A DNA stretch of 64,000 bases, from positions 1 to 64,000 of the forward strand of contig VHAT01000006.1 of NCBI GenBank assembly GCA_016872195.1, in the 5' to 3' direction. Each line of letters starts with the position of its first letter. The stretch's first letter is position 1. This document shows, one piece after another, positions 49,722 through 59,928 of the stretch. Source of the DNA: Sphingomonadales bacterium. Its GTDB lineage: Bacteria; Bacteroidota; Bacteroidia; Chitinophagales; Chitinophagaceae. Below the pieces are notes generated by a model. That model did no database searches and had not been told where the DNA came from. It saw only the letters and a program-made list of their open reading frames with translations. The translations under genes and the position numbers were made by a program.

Positions 49722-50922
49722 TAGCGTCTAAAAATTCCTCTGTGTACAGATAATGCTCTCCATGCTTCACTTTGTTGCCGTGTATACAAACGGCCAGATC
49801 CTTTGTCATTTTGCCAGACTCAACGGTTTCTATGCAGACTTGTTCGAGACTATTGCAAAAATCGATCAGTGCTTGGTTATTGTCGAGCTTTCCTCTAAAG
49901 GCCAATCCCCTTGTCCAGGCAAAGATGCTGGCGATGGGGTTGGTGCTGGTGGGTTTGCCGGCCTGGTGATCGCGGTAGTGTCGAGTAACCGTACCATGTG
50001 CGGCCTCAGCCTCCATGGTCTTCCCATCGGGCGTAATAAGGACAGAGGTCATCAAACCCAGTGAGCCAAAACCTTGCGCCACCGTATCGCTTTGCACATC
50101 GCCGTCATAATTCTTGCAAGCCCAGACAAAATTGCCATTCCACTTTAGTGCACTCGCTACCATATCATCGATCAATCTGTGCTCATACACAATCCCGGCT
50201 TCTTCAAATGACGTCTTAAATTCCTGTTCGTAAATAGTTTGAAAAATATCTTTGAAGCGGCCATCATATTTTTTTAAAATGGTGTTTTTTGTAGATAGAT
50301 ACAAGGGCCATTTTTTGCTCAGGGCCATATTGAAGCAACTTCGGGCAAATCCCTGTATACTTTCGTCTGTGTTGTACATGCTCATGGCCACGCCATCTCC
50401 CTTAAAGTTGTATACTTCGAAGGTTTGGACCGGGCCGCCCCCTTCGGGTGTAAAGGTCATGGTCAATTTTCCCTTTCCTTTGATAACAGTATCGGTAGCC
50501 CGGTATTGATCACCGAAGGCATGACGTCCTACAATAATAGGAGCGGTCCAGTTGGTGACCAAGCGAGGAACGTTACGGATCACGATCGGCTCGCGAAATA
50601 CCGTACCGTCCAAAATATTACGAATGGTTCCATTGGGGCTCTTCCACATTTGCTGCAACGAAAATTCTTTTACCCTTGCCTCATCGGGGGTAATGGTGGC
50701 GCATTTGATACCCACGCCGTATTGTTTGATGGCTTCAGCTGCATCAATGGTCACCTGGTCCTTGGTCTTATCGCGGTATTCAATGCCCAGGTCGTAGTAT
50801 TTGATATCGAGTTCGAGATAAGGCAAGATCAATTTATCCTTGATGAATTTCCAGATGATACGCGTCATTTCGTCGCCATCTAATTCTACAACGGGGTTCG
50901 TCACCTTAATTTTTGCAGGCAT
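49687..50922 (-). CDS. icd: NADP-dependent isocitrate dehydrogenase (dimeric/eukaryotic-like subfamily)
   Basis: '[22 protein letters not shown]', '[20 protein letters not shown]', '[35 protein letters not shown]'. Confidence 0.95.
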   Translation of the reverse strand: MPAKIKVTNPVVELDGDEMTRIIWKFIKDKLILPYLELDIKYYDLGIEYRDKTKDQVTIDAAEAIKQYGVGIKCATITPDEARVKEFSLQQMWKSPNGTIRNILDGTVFREPIVIRNVPRLVTNWTAPIIVGRHAFGDQYRATDTVIKGKGKLTMTFTPEGGGPVQTFEVYNFKGDGVAMSMYNTDESIQGFARSCFNMALSKKWPLYLSTKNTILKKYDGRFKDIFQTIYEQEFKTSFEEAGIVYEHRLIDDMVASALKWNGNFVWACKNYDGDVQSDTVAQGFGSLGLMTSVLITPDGKTMEAEAAHGTVTRHYRDHQAGKPTSTNPIASIFAWTRGLAFRGKLDNNQALIDFCNSLEQVCIETVESGKMTKDLAVCIHGNKVKHGEHYLYTEEFLDAIDQNLQQKIGH

Positions 50923-50979
50923 TTGATAAAGAGATTTTAAAGGAATAAGATCTACGAAACTATTAAAAACTAATAAGAA

Positions 50980-51804
50980 TTAGCCCAGGGCCACATCTAA
51001 TATCATCATCACCAGAAAGCCGGCAATAAAGGCCAGTACCGAGCGATCGGTATAGCGATCTCGCTGTGTTTCGGGGATCACCTCTTCGACGACCACAAAG
51101 ATCATGGCACCAGCGGCAAAGGCCAGGGCAAAAGGTAAGATCGGCTGAATATAGACCACGGCCAGGGCCCCCAACACGCCTGCAATGGGTTCTACGATCG
51201 CAGAAAGTTGCCCGTACCAAAAACTCCTGAAGCGCGATACACCGTTTCTGCGTAGTGGCATAGAAACGGCAATGCCTTCGGGAAAGTTTTGGATGCCAAT
51301 ACCGATAGCCAGTGTAATGGCACTGGCAACGGAGGCGTCTTCCATACCAATAGCCGCTGCCCCAAACAAAACCCCTACGGCTAAGCCCTCGGGGATATTA
51401 TGCAGCGTAATGGCTAATATGAGAAGGGTTGTCTTATGCAGTTTTGTTTGTAGCCCCTCCGATTCTTCAAGACCAAAGTTCAGGTGCAGGTGTGGCATTA
51501 CCCGGTCTAGCATAAAAATAAAGAGGGCTCCCAGCAAAAAACCAACAGCAGCAGGCATCCAACTTAGTCCCGGATAAAGTTTTTCGGAGATCTCAATAGC
51601 TGGATTCAATAAAGACCAAAAACTGGCGGCTACCATTACACCTCCTGTAAAGCCCAGCATGGGATCCAGTATGGATCGATCCATTTTTTTGAAGAAAAAT
51701 ACAAGGGAGGCGCCCAGGGCCGTCAGCAGCCAGGTAAACGTAGTGGCCAATAGTGCTGACCAAACAGGACCAATTTGATAAAAAAGTTGCTCCAGCTGTT
51801 TCAT
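50980..51804 (-). CDS. ZIP family metal transporter
   Basis: TM helices with 'LAITLHNIPEGLAVGVLFG' and 'GIGIQNFPEGIAVSMPL'. The listed ORF start (52161) overruns the divergent gene; ATG at 51804. Confidence 0.92.
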   Translation of the reverse strand: MKQLEQLFYQIGPVWSALLATTFTWLLTALGASLVFFFKKMDRSILDPMLGFTGGVMVAASFWSLLNPAIEISEKLYPGLSWMPAAVGFLLGALFIFMLDRVMPHLHLNFGLEESEGLQTKLHKTTLLILAITLHNIPEGLAVGVLFGAAAIGMEDASVASAITLAIGIGIQNFPEGIAVSMPLRRNGVSRFRSFWYGQLSAIVEPIAGVLGALAVVYIQPILPFALAFAAGAMIFVVVEEVIPETQRDRYTDRSVLAFIAGFLVMMILDVALG

Positions 51805-51889
51805 CTTACTTCGATTCTTACACAAAGCTAACGAAACTGTCGCGAAGGGGTACCAAACAAGTAAATGAAAAAGGGTATATTCGAAGTCC

Positions 51890-52849
51890 ATGAAAAGGGT
51901 TTGGGGTTTTACCATTCTGTCTTTTTTACTGCTGGCAGTTGGATGTCGCGAAAAAAAAACGATCTCGCTGCAGGGTGATGAACCCGTAACGGCAGCTGAT
52001 TTCGTTCGCTTTTTTGAACCGCTTTCTCTTCCTTTTGCGCTGTCAGATACTTCTTTATCAAAGAAGCCGACCGACTCAGTCAAGATCAGTACCGCCAATA
52101 TGCGGGTGATCTTGGCGGACTCTATTTTACAGAAGATCAAGTTGAAGGGAGCAGGAACCACCTTTTATGCAATAGGGCAGGTTAGGGTGCCCGATGGGGA
52201 AACCTATTTACTGATCGGCCAGCATAACCGAACGCAGGCCAGCGTGATCGTCTTTGCACTCACCCAAGACAATACGCTGATCAATTATCTGGAGACGATC
52301 TACTGGCCTCGAAAAAAAGAGATTGCACAACAGTTTTCCATCGATAGGCGATTTTTATTCTCTCTTACACAGCAAAAGAAAAATCCGGATGGCTCACTCA
52401 GCGAAGGAAAACATGTTTATGCGCTCAACCAGGCGTCGGGCGAATTCATGCTTATCCTTACCGAGGCCTTGGATGAAAGACCCACTGAATTGATCAACCC
52501 GATCGATACGCTGCCCGCCACCCATGCCTTGGCCGGAGACTATCAAAATGGAAAAATGAATGTGGTGTCGATCCGTGATGGCCGAAAGCCCGATCGAATT
52601 AGTTTTTTTGTGTATTTCGAAAAAAAGAATGGCACTTGTATCGGGGAGTTAAAGGGAGAGGCGTTTTGGAAAACGCCCCGCTTAGCCGAATACAGGCAAG
52701 ATGGCGATCCTTGTGTTTTGCAGTTTCAATTTTCCAATGGGAGCGTAACGCTTCGGGAACAACAGTGTGGTTCTCGGCGCGGTCCAGATTGTCTTTTCGA
52801 TGGCTCATTAGTGCGCAAAAAAAAGCCCCGAAATAAAAAGAAAGGTTAA
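51890..52849 (+). CDS. Hypothetical lipoprotein
   Basis: 'FLLLAVGCREKK' lipobox; no family recognised; basic C-terminal tail 'KKKPRNKKKG'. Confidence 0.7.
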   Translation: MKRVWGFTILSFLLLAVGCREKKTISLQGDEPVTAADFVRFFEPLSLPFALSDTSLSKKPTDSVKISTANMRVILADSILQKIKLKGAGTTFYAIGQVRVPDGETYLLIGQHNRTQASVIVFALTQDNTLINYLETIYWPRKKEIAQQFSIDRRFLFSLTQQKKNPDGSLSEGKHVYALNQASGEFMLILTEALDERPTELINPIDTLPATHALAGDYQNGKMNVVSIRDGRKPDRISFFVYFEKKNGTCIGELKGEAFWKTPRLAEYRQDGDPCVLQFQFSNGSVTLREQQCGSRRGPDCLFDGSLVRKKKPRNKKKG

Positions 52850-52878
52850 CTTGCGACTTCGTGTAAAAAAGACACATT

Positions 52879-54540
52879 ATGAGTTTTACTTCTTTTGCGG
52901 TGCCCTATACGGTGCAGGATGCCTACAGTAAGCGGGTCGCTTATTTCTCCATGGAGTTTGCCATACATCAACCGTTAAAGATCTATAGCGGAGGCTTGGG
53001 ATTTTTGGCCGGCTCTCACCTGCGTAGTGCTTACGAGCTTCAGCAAAACATGATCGGTATCGGTATTTTGTGGAAATACGGTTATTATGACCAGTCTCGT
53101 AACCAGGACCAAACCCTCGAGGTAACCTGGAACGAGAAGCAATATAGTTTTCTTCAAGATACCGGTATCAAGTTTCAGGTAATTATCCATGAACATCCCG
53201 TTTGGGTCAAGGCTTTGTATTTGGCTCCGGATATTTTTAAGACGGCCCCTCTCTTTTTACTTTCTACCGATCTACCCGCGAACGACTATGTTTCGCAGAC
53301 CATCACCCATCGACTCTATGATGCCAATGTGGCGACCAAGGTGGCACAATTTATCTTGCTGGGTATCGGTGGGGCCAAGTTGGTAGACTTGTTGGGCTTT
53401 CAAGCCGACGTATATCATCTTAACGAGGCCCATGGTATCTCGGCAGCTTTTTATTTGTACCGAAAATTCAATAATAATATCGACAAAGTTCGTCGTCGGC
53501 TGGTCTTTACTACACATACACCCGAAGAGGCCGGAAATGAAAAGCATGATATTTATCTCTGCCATCGTATGAGTTATTTCTGTGGCTTGAGCGTGGATGA
53601 GGTCAAGCAATTGTACGCCGAGCCCAGCGATCAGTTCAATCATTCGTTGGCGGCCTTGCGATTTGCTCGCCTTGCCAATGGCGTATCTAAGTTGCATGGC
53701 GATATATCGAGGGCCATGTGGAGCAAGTACGAAGGAGGTTGCCCCATTATTTCGATAACCAATGCGCAAAATTGGCGGTATTGGGCCGATAAGCAGCTGT
53801 ATCGTTTTGCCGAGGCGGCCGATCACTATGGTCTGGATGATCGCAAGAAATACCTGAAGAAAAGGGCCTTTGAGTTGGTGGCCGATCAGACAGGAAAATT
53901 ATTCGACCCTAATGTATTCACTATCGTGTGGGCACGTCGGTTTGCCGGATACAAGCGAGCGGGGTTGATTACGACCGATGAAAAACGTTTCGAGCAGCTG
54001 ATGTCGAATACCAAGTATCCTGTACAGATCATATGGGCAGGCAAACCCTATCCCATGGATCACCCGGCCATCAGCGAATTCAATCAACTGGTGCACCTGA
54101 GTAAAAAATACAAGAACATGGCCGTTCTTATTGGCTATGAGCTTACCTTGTCCAAGCGACTCAAGCAAGCGGCTGATTGTTGGCTGAACAACCCGCGTGT
54201 TCCCCGAGAGGCCTCAGGTACCAGTGGTATGACCGCTTCTATGAACGGGGCCGTCAATTTCTCTACGGACGATGGATGGATCCCCGAATTCGTGAATCAT
54301 GGGCATAATGGTTTTGTGGTGCCCAAGGCAGATTATGAGCAGATGGCCGTGCATGAGCAAGATGAGTACGACCTCAACAAGCTATATGAGATATTGGAGG
54401 GGGAGATCTTACCACTTTACTACGAACAATACGATACCTGGCGTCAGATCGTTAAAAATGGGATGCAAGATGTTCGATTTGCCTTTGATAGTAATCGAAT
54501 GGCAGACGAGTATTACCAGTTGCTCTACAAGGCGAACTGA
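52879..54540 (+). CDS. Alpha-glucan phosphorylase-like protein (GT35-like, short form)
   Basis: 'VAYFSMEFAIHQPLKIYSGGLGFLAGSHLRSA', 'VYHLNEAHGISAAF', 'FTIVWARRFAGYKRAGLI', 'PREASGTSGMTASMNGAVNFSTDDGW'. Confidence 0.85.
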   Translation: MSFTSFAVPYTVQDAYSKRVAYFSMEFAIHQPLKIYSGGLGFLAGSHLRSAYELQQNMIGIGILWKYGYYDQSRNQDQTLEVTWNEKQYSFLQDTGIKFQVIIHEHPVWVKALYLAPDIFKTAPLFLLSTDLPANDYVSQTITHRLYDANVATKVAQFILLGIGGAKLVDLLGFQADVYHLNEAHGISAAFYLYRKFNNNIDKVRRRLVFTTHTPEEAGNEKHDIYLCHRMSYFCGLSVDEVKQLYAEPSDQFNHSLAALRFARLANGVSKLHGDISRAMWSKYEGGCPIISITNAQNWRYWADKQLYRFAEAADHYGLDDRKKYLKKRAFELVADQTGKLFDPNVFTIVWARRFAGYKRAGLITTDEKRFEQLMSNTKYPVQIIWAGKPYPMDHPAISEFNQLVHLSKKYKNMAVLIGYELTLSKRLKQAADCWLNNPRVPREASGTSGMTASMNGAVNFSTDDGWIPEFVNHGHNGFVVPKADYEQMAVHEQDEYDLNKLYEILEGEILPLYYEQYDTWRQIVKNGMQDVRFAFDSNRMADEYYQLLYKAN

Positions 54541-55739
54541 GCGGCGATCGATTCTGTACTGAGCGTGGCTTTGCCAAGGGTCAATAGTCTTTCGATGACC
54601 GCCTCTACCATGGCGTCGGGGCAAGAAGCACCACTGGTGATCAGAATTTGAAGGGGTCTTTTACTTGGTAAAAATGAATGACTGATCTTTTCCTGATGGG
54701 AATGGAGGTCAAAATGGATGATCTCATTTTCCGATACTATCTTATCGGGATGACTAATAAAATAAGTAGGGAGTTTCTCCTCGCAGAGTTCCACTAAGTG
54801 CGATGTGTTCGATGAATTGTACCCTCCCACTACTATGGCAAGATCGGCCGGGGTGTTTAGCATGCCCGTTACGGCCGTTTGATTGTCTAGCGTGGCATAG
54901 CAAAGTGTATCGCGCGTATCGGCAACCTGATCTTCTTGTTGATATCGCGCCAGCACTTTGTTTTTTAGAAAGTCAGCGATAGCTTGCGTATCGCTGGCCA
55001 GCATGGTGGTTTGGTTGACTACTCCGATCCGTTGCAGGTCTCGTTGGGGATCGAAGCCATCGGAATATTGCCCTGCGAATGCTGTAAAGAAGAGGGCCGG
55101 GGGCTGATCTTCACTAATGAATTGTGCTAACAGTATGGCTTCCTCCATATCCTTTATTACCATAGCAGGTCCGTTGGCTGCGGCATGCGAGAAGGTCGCG
55201 CGGGTTTCTTCGTGTCCGGGTTTTCCGTGAATGATGACGGTAAAGTTTTTCTTCGCAATGGCCTCGCTTCTATTCCAGACTTTTTCTACGAAGGGGCAGG
55301 TGGTATTGTAGGGTTGGGTCTCGATTCCGATCGCTTTTAGCCGGGCCTCAATGTCCAAGGTAGTACCAAAGGCGGGGATCAGCACAATATCATCCGCGGT
55401 TAGTGTCTCAAAAGGGATCAGCTGTTTTCCCTTGGTGTCTTGCAAAAATCGTATGCCCTGTGCTTGCAGATCAGCATTGACCTGGGGATTATGGATCATC
55501 TCACTGAGCAGAAAGATCCTTTTTTCGGGATGTTGGGCCACGGTGCGAAAAGCGATCTCGATCGCATTTTCGACTCCGTAGCAGAATCCAAAGTGACGGG
55601 CTAGGGCTATCTTGATATTTCCGAAGTCAAGCAGGGTAGGAGAAAAATCCTTTTTCATCTTATCCTCTTCTTTGCGCTTTCGTTTGACCGCACTGATCAA
55701 CGGACTTCTATAGAATTGGGGCACATCAAAACGCTTCAT
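54525..55739 (-). CDS. ispH: 4-hydroxy-3-methylbut-2-enyl diphosphate reductase
   Basis: 'HFGFCYGVENAIEIAFRTV', 'PFVEKVWNRSEAI', 'VVGGYNSSNTSHLVELCEEKLPTYFI', 'ITSGASCPDAMVEAVIERL'. Confidence 0.95.
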   Translation of the reverse strand: MKRFDVPQFYRSPLISAVKRKRKEEDKMKKDFSPTLLDFGNIKIALARHFGFCYGVENAIEIAFRTVAQHPEKRIFLLSEMIHNPQVNADLQAQGIRFLQDTKGKQLIPFETLTADDIVLIPAFGTTLDIEARLKAIGIETQPYNTTCPFVEKVWNRSEAIAKKNFTVIIHGKPGHEETRATFSHAAANGPAMVIKDMEEAILLAQFISEDQPPALFFTAFAGQYSDGFDPQRDLQRIGVVNQTTMLASDTQAIADFLKNKVLARYQQEDQVADTRDTLCYATLDNQTAVTGMLNTPADLAIVVGGYNSSNTSHLVELCEEKLPTYFISHPDKIVSENEIIHFDLHSHQEKISHSFLPSKRPLQILITSGASCPDAMVEAVIERLLTLGKATLSTESIAAQFAL

Positions 55740-55838
55740 AACACAAAGATAAGCCGGGCAGCCGTTGGCTGTAGCAACGACCTGGAACCCTGCAAAGGCC
55801 AGGAACCCAATGTTGTTGTATCTTACAAAAAAAATCTT

Positions 55839-57227
55839 ATGCGTTCGGTCGGATGGTTAGTTACTTTCTTGCTCCTGGCTAGTTCCTGTAAGCTGATGCC
55901 CCGTGAGGAGTCTTCCGATACAAAGCAGTCTACCGCTATGAAAGGACCCTTTATTACTCCCGCTTGGGTGCGGCACACTTCTATTTATGAGGTGAATCTT
56001 CGACAGTATACCGAGGCCGGTACCTTCAATGCCTTTGCGCTCGAATTACCTCGTTTAAAGGAGTTGGGCGTAGAGACCCTATGGTTTATGCCGATCACCC
56101 CTATTGCCAAGCAGAATCGAAAAGGATCATTGGGTAGTTATTATGCCTGCTCGGATTATACGGGTATCAACGAAGAATTTGGCACTGCTGCCGATTTTAA
56201 GCAATTGGTACAACAAGCCCATCAGATGGGTTTCAAGGTGATCATCGATTGGGTGGCGAACCATACCGGCTGGGATCATGTTTGGACAACGCAACATCCC
56301 GATTACTATTTGAAAGATTCCGCAACGGGTACTTTTAAGATCGCCTCCGGTATGGATGATATTATAGAATTGGATTATGGAAACCCGGCCTTGCGATCGG
56401 CCATGATCGAGGCCATGAAGTATTGGGTTACGGAGTTCGATATTGATGGATTTAGATGTGATCTGGCATTTTGGGTAGAGCTTGATTTTTGGAAAGAGGC
56501 TCGACCTGCCCTTGATGCTGTCAAGCCTCTTTTCTGGTTTGGAGAGTATGACGAGTTGGATACGCCTGCTTACGGAGAGGTCTTTGATGCAAGTTATACC
56601 TGGACCTGGATGCACCGGGCCAAGGAATTTTATCAGGACGGAAAGGCACTGGACTCGCTGCTGTCTGTATTACATCGGTATGATCAATTGGGAGATAGTA
56701 CTATGCGGTCTTGGTTTACCACCAATCACGATGAGAATAGTTGGAATGGAACCGAGTACGAGAAATACGGAAAGATGGCCAAGGCCCTGGCGGTATTCAG
56801 TCTTACCTGGAACGGAGTTCCACTGATCTATTCCGGGCAGGAGATCGGAAATAGAAAACGCATTGCCTTCTTTGAAAAAGATCGATTTCAAGCCGCTCCC
56901 GATGCTGCTTCACTTTTTGCATTTTACAAGTCGCTCCTACAATTAAAAAAACAGCATCCGGCTCTCTCGGCCGGCGATCCTACGGTGTCGACCTATCGGA
57001 TCAAGACCAGTGCTGATGATAAAGTGTTTTGTTTTTTGCGAAAAAAAGAAAATCGCGAAGTGTTGGTGGTATTGAATCTCTCTGACCAAGCTGATCTTCA
57101 TTTTGATCTGTTGGATAACCATGTCATGGGCACCTACCGAAGTGTTTTTTCCGGTGCCGCCAATGATTTTACGGCCAGTCGCAGTTTTGAGATGCAGCCC
57201 TGGGAGTATTTAGTGTACGAGAAATAA
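55839..57227 (+). CDS. GH13 alpha-amylase family protein, predicted lipoprotein
   Basis: GH13 motifs: 'VIDWVANHTGWDH', 'DIDGFRCDLAFWV', 'FWFGEYDE', 'TNHDENSW'; lipobox 'LLLASSCKL'. ATG at 55839. Confidence 0.92.
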   Translation: MRSVGWLVTFLLLASSCKLMPREESSDTKQSTAMKGPFITPAWVRHTSIYEVNLRQYTEAGTFNAFALELPRLKELGVETLWFMPITPIAKQNRKGSLGSYYACSDYTGINEEFGTAADFKQLVQQAHQMGFKVIIDWVANHTGWDHVWTTQHPDYYLKDSATGTFKIASGMDDIIELDYGNPALRSAMIEAMKYWVTEFDIDGFRCDLAFWVELDFWKEARPALDAVKPLFWFGEYDELDTPAYGEVFDASYTWTWMHRAKEFYQDGKALDSLLSVLHRYDQLGDSTMRSWFTTNHDENSWNGTEYEKYGKMAKALAVFSLTWNGVPLIYSGQEIGNRKRIAFFEKDRFQAAPDAASLFAFYKSLLQLKKQHPALSAGDPTVSTYRIKTSADDKVFCFLRKKENREVLVVLNLSDQADLHFDLLDNHVMGTYRSVFSGAANDFTASRSFEMQPWEYLVYEK

Positions 57228-57231
57228 AAAA

Positions 57232-57254
57232 CCCGGTGGAGTAGGTCCACCGGG
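57232..57254 (-). terminator. Rho-independent terminator after the HtrA-like gene (minus strand)
   Basis: CCCGGTGGA (57232-57240)/TCCACCGGG (57246-57254); the A-run at 57226-57231 is a U-tract on the minus strand. Confidence 0.85.
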
Positions 57255-57277
57255 CGGGTATGATGTAGCGTTGCTAT

Positions 57278-58780
57278 TTATTCTTCCTCTAGGGACAATA
57301 CTACCGGATAACGATAAAGTCCTTCGTATCCGTCATAAAACCCTTCCAAGCTGATATTACCCCCGCTGAGTCCGGACAGGGCCCTGATCAACTCCTCGGT
57401 TGAGGTAACGGTCATGCCGTTAATGCTGGTGATAACAAATTCTTCCTGCATCCGGGTACGACTCAATGGTCCACCTTTATTGATTTTCTTGATACGAATG
57501 CCACCTTCGGCGCCATTGCGTTGGGCCATCTTCTTATCGGCATCTTCCAGCTCTGCTCCCAATAATTCGCCCAGGTTGTTAGCCGCTACATTCTGATAGG
57601 TGCCCTGGTCGGCTTTTAATGTAGCGGAAGTGGTATATTCCTTTCCTTCTCTCTTGTAGGTGATATCTACCTTCTCGCCGGCGTTAAGTGAAGCGACCGT
57701 ACCCTGCAACTCGCTCCAGGAGCTGATCGGTACAGTATTGATCTTTTTGATAATATCCCCTTTTTTGATACCGGCTTTGGCTGCCGCTCCATCGGGAGCT
57801 ACTGTGCCCACATAGGCACCATCGGTAGAATTCACATTCTTATTATCGGACATGATGCCGAGATAAGGGCGTTTAACGTCGCCAAATTTGATAAGATCAT
57901 TGACAATCTTCTTGGCCAGATTTACGGGGATGGCAAAAGAATATCCTGCATACGTGCCTGTTGGGGCATAAATGGCCGAGTTGATCCCGATCAATTGACC
58001 GTCGGTGGTGACAAGGGCTCCACCGGAGTTGCCTTGGTTTACGGCGGCATCAGTTTGTATAAAGGATTCAATTGGCGTTTGGCTTTGTCTGCCATTGATA
58101 CCAATGGACCTTCCTTTAGCACTGATAATACCGGCGGTAACGGTTGTTTCGAGGGTCAGGGGATATCCAATGGCCAATACCCATTGCCCCAGCTTTACAT
58201 TGTCTGAATTGCCGTAGATCAGGTAGGGAAATCCAGTACCGTCGATCTTCAGTACGGCAATGTCGCTGCTGGGATCTTTTCCGATAACCTTGGCCTTGTA
58301 GGTCTTTTTGTTGCTGAGGGTAACTGTAATTTCTTCTGCTACCCCATTGCCTCCGTCGGATATCACGTGATTGTTGGTGACAATATAGCCATCATCACTG
58401 ATCAACACCCCGCTGCCCGACGCTTTTTGCTCCGGTTGCATTTGAGGGTAGGTAAAGAATTGATCAAAGAAATCGTCGAACATACCCCCGCCTCTATTCC
58501 TGTTAGGGAGCTGGTTGGTGATCCGTTTGGCAGGCGTTTTTGTCTTAATGTGCACCACGGCGGGTACGGCCGCATTGGCGGCTTTGGTAAAATCAGTTAC
58601 TTCCGTGCCGGGGGCGGCATTTTCAAAAAAGCCGGCATAATTGACCGGTACTTTTCCGTCTGTGGTTTGGCCGATCGAGAGGCCGTTCTTACTATGTGTA
58701 AAATAGTTGTACACCCAGGCGCTGCTCACGGCAGTGAGAGCGCTAACGCCCATCACAAGTAAAAGCTGTTTCCATTTCAT
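57278..58780 (-). CDS. DegP/HtrA-type serine protease with PDZ domains
   Basis: 'GSGVLISDDGYIVTNNHVI', 'SSDIAVLKID', 'QTDAAVNQGNSGGALVT', PDZ regions. Confidence 0.95.
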   Translation of the reverse strand: MKWKQLLLVMGVSALTAVSSAWVYNYFTHSKNGLSIGQTTDGKVPVNYAGFFENAAPGTEVTDFTKAANAAVPAVVHIKTKTPAKRITNQLPNRNRGGGMFDDFFDQFFTYPQMQPEQKASGSGVLISDDGYIVTNNHVISDGGNGVAEEITVTLSNKKTYKAKVIGKDPSSDIAVLKIDGTGFPYLIYGNSDNVKLGQWVLAIGYPLTLETTVTAGIISAKGRSIGINGRQSQTPIESFIQTDAAVNQGNSGGALVTTDGQLIGINSAIYAPTGTYAGYSFAIPVNLAKKIVNDLIKFGDVKRPYLGIMSDNKNVNSTDGAYVGTVAPDGAAAKAGIKKGDIIKKINTVPISSWSELQGTVASLNAGEKVDITYKREGKEYTTSATLKADQGTYQNVAANNLGELLGAELEDADKKMAQRNGAEGGIRIKKINKGGPLSRTRMQEEFVITSINGMTVTSTEELIRALSGLSGGNISLEGFYDGYEGLYRYPVVLSLEEE

Positions 58781-58865
58781 AGCGAGAATTTTTAATCGTA
58801 AAGCAAATTAAATGCCTTTCAGGACAAAATAACAAACTGTCAGTGGAGATGCTTCTTTGGGGGTG

Positions 58866-59873
58866 TCAGTTTAACATTTCTTTGTTCAAAAAGACAAGGG
58901 TATTGACGCCGTCGGCATAGTCATCTATTGCCGGATGCTGGCTGCTGCCAAGGGGTAGGAGGCTCGTTCCTGTCAGGCACTGCAGATCGGGGTGGGCCCC
59001 AAGAGGGGTTAGGACTTCGCCGGGTACTTGATAATATTCGTAATGCAACTGGCTGATCGGGGCAAAGAGGGAGGGGTTCTCCACCAGTAAGAGGGTACCA
59101 TTGGTCATGTAGTAGCTCTTGTTCAGGATATGCAGGGCTAACTGGTAATCGTAATTATTCTTATACTTATGATGATCGCTCAAGTGGGCGTATTTTTTCA
59201 GTGCCTCTAGCAAGGGGACAAAGTCATAGCCAACGGGTACATATAGTTTAGTGACATTTCTGCACCCCATCCCAAAATAAAGGTGAATGTCATCGGCCAG
59301 CCCTTGGAGTTCGGAGGTACTTTCTTTGCCGGTCAGAAGGGCAGCGGCCGTTCTGTTTTTTCGAATAATGTGCGGGTACTTTCCAAAATAGTAAGAAAAG
59401 TATCGCGACGAATTATTGCTTCCCGTAGCAATAAAGGCCTCCGCTTCGGTGAGTTTTTCGGCCACTTTTGTATAGGGTATGCAAGCCGGTTCCCAAGTAG
59501 CCATCTTCTCAAAAAGGTGCGGCAGTAACACGGCATCCTTAGAAGAGAGTTTGACCAGTGCCAACTGCCCACTTATAAAAACCGAAAGCCAGTCATGAAA
59601 CCCCACCAGCGGAATATTACCCGCCATTACGATCCCGATTTTTTGGGGATTATTGCGCTCGAGGGGAACCTGCCCGCCTGCAGCCCATTGCTCCAGTACC
59701 TCCCGTGTTAGCCAGTGTTGAGCAATATGATGGACAGCATGGTCAATAAAGGGCTGCGTAAACCACCCATTGTGCTGCTCGGCCCGTTCCTTGGCCTCTT
59801 GCCAGCTCGCCTCTTGGCCCAACAGGTATTGTCCCAGCCGGACCAGCAGAGAAATTCGTTGTGGTAAATTCAT
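58866..59873 (-). CDS. Acyl-CoA reductase (LuxC-like)
   Basis: 'NPQKIGIVMAGNIPLVGFHDWLSVFISGQLALVKLSSKD', 'YFGMGCRNVTKLYVPVGYDF'. Confidence 0.82.
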   Translation of the reverse strand: MNLPQRISLLVRLGQYLLGQEASWQEAKERAEQHNGWFTQPFIDHAVHHIAQHWLTREVLEQWAAGGQVPLERNNPQKIGIVMAGNIPLVGFHDWLSVFISGQLALVKLSSKDAVLLPHLFEKMATWEPACIPYTKVAEKLTEAEAFIATGSNNSSRYFSYYFGKYPHIIRKNRTAAALLTGKESTSELQGLADDIHLYFGMGCRNVTKLYVPVGYDFVPLLEALKKYAHLSDHHKYKNNYDYQLALHILNKSYYMTNGTLLLVENPSLFAPISQLHYEYYQVPGEVLTPLGAHPDLQCLTGTSLLPLGSSQHPAIDDYADGVNTLVFLNKEMLN

Positions 59874-59928
59874 GCCGCTCAGTTAAATTTGTGATGCAAA
59901 AGTAGTAGTCAATATTCAATTAAATTTT

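Noticed and set aside
51805-52161. N-terminal extension of the ZIP transporter ORF
   Set aside because: It would overlap the divergent lipoprotein gene at 51890; the extension has no homology-like features and a good ATG exists at 51804.
53272-53826. 184-aa minus-strand ORF inside the GT35-like gene
   Set aside because: Antisense shadow ORF without recognisable features.
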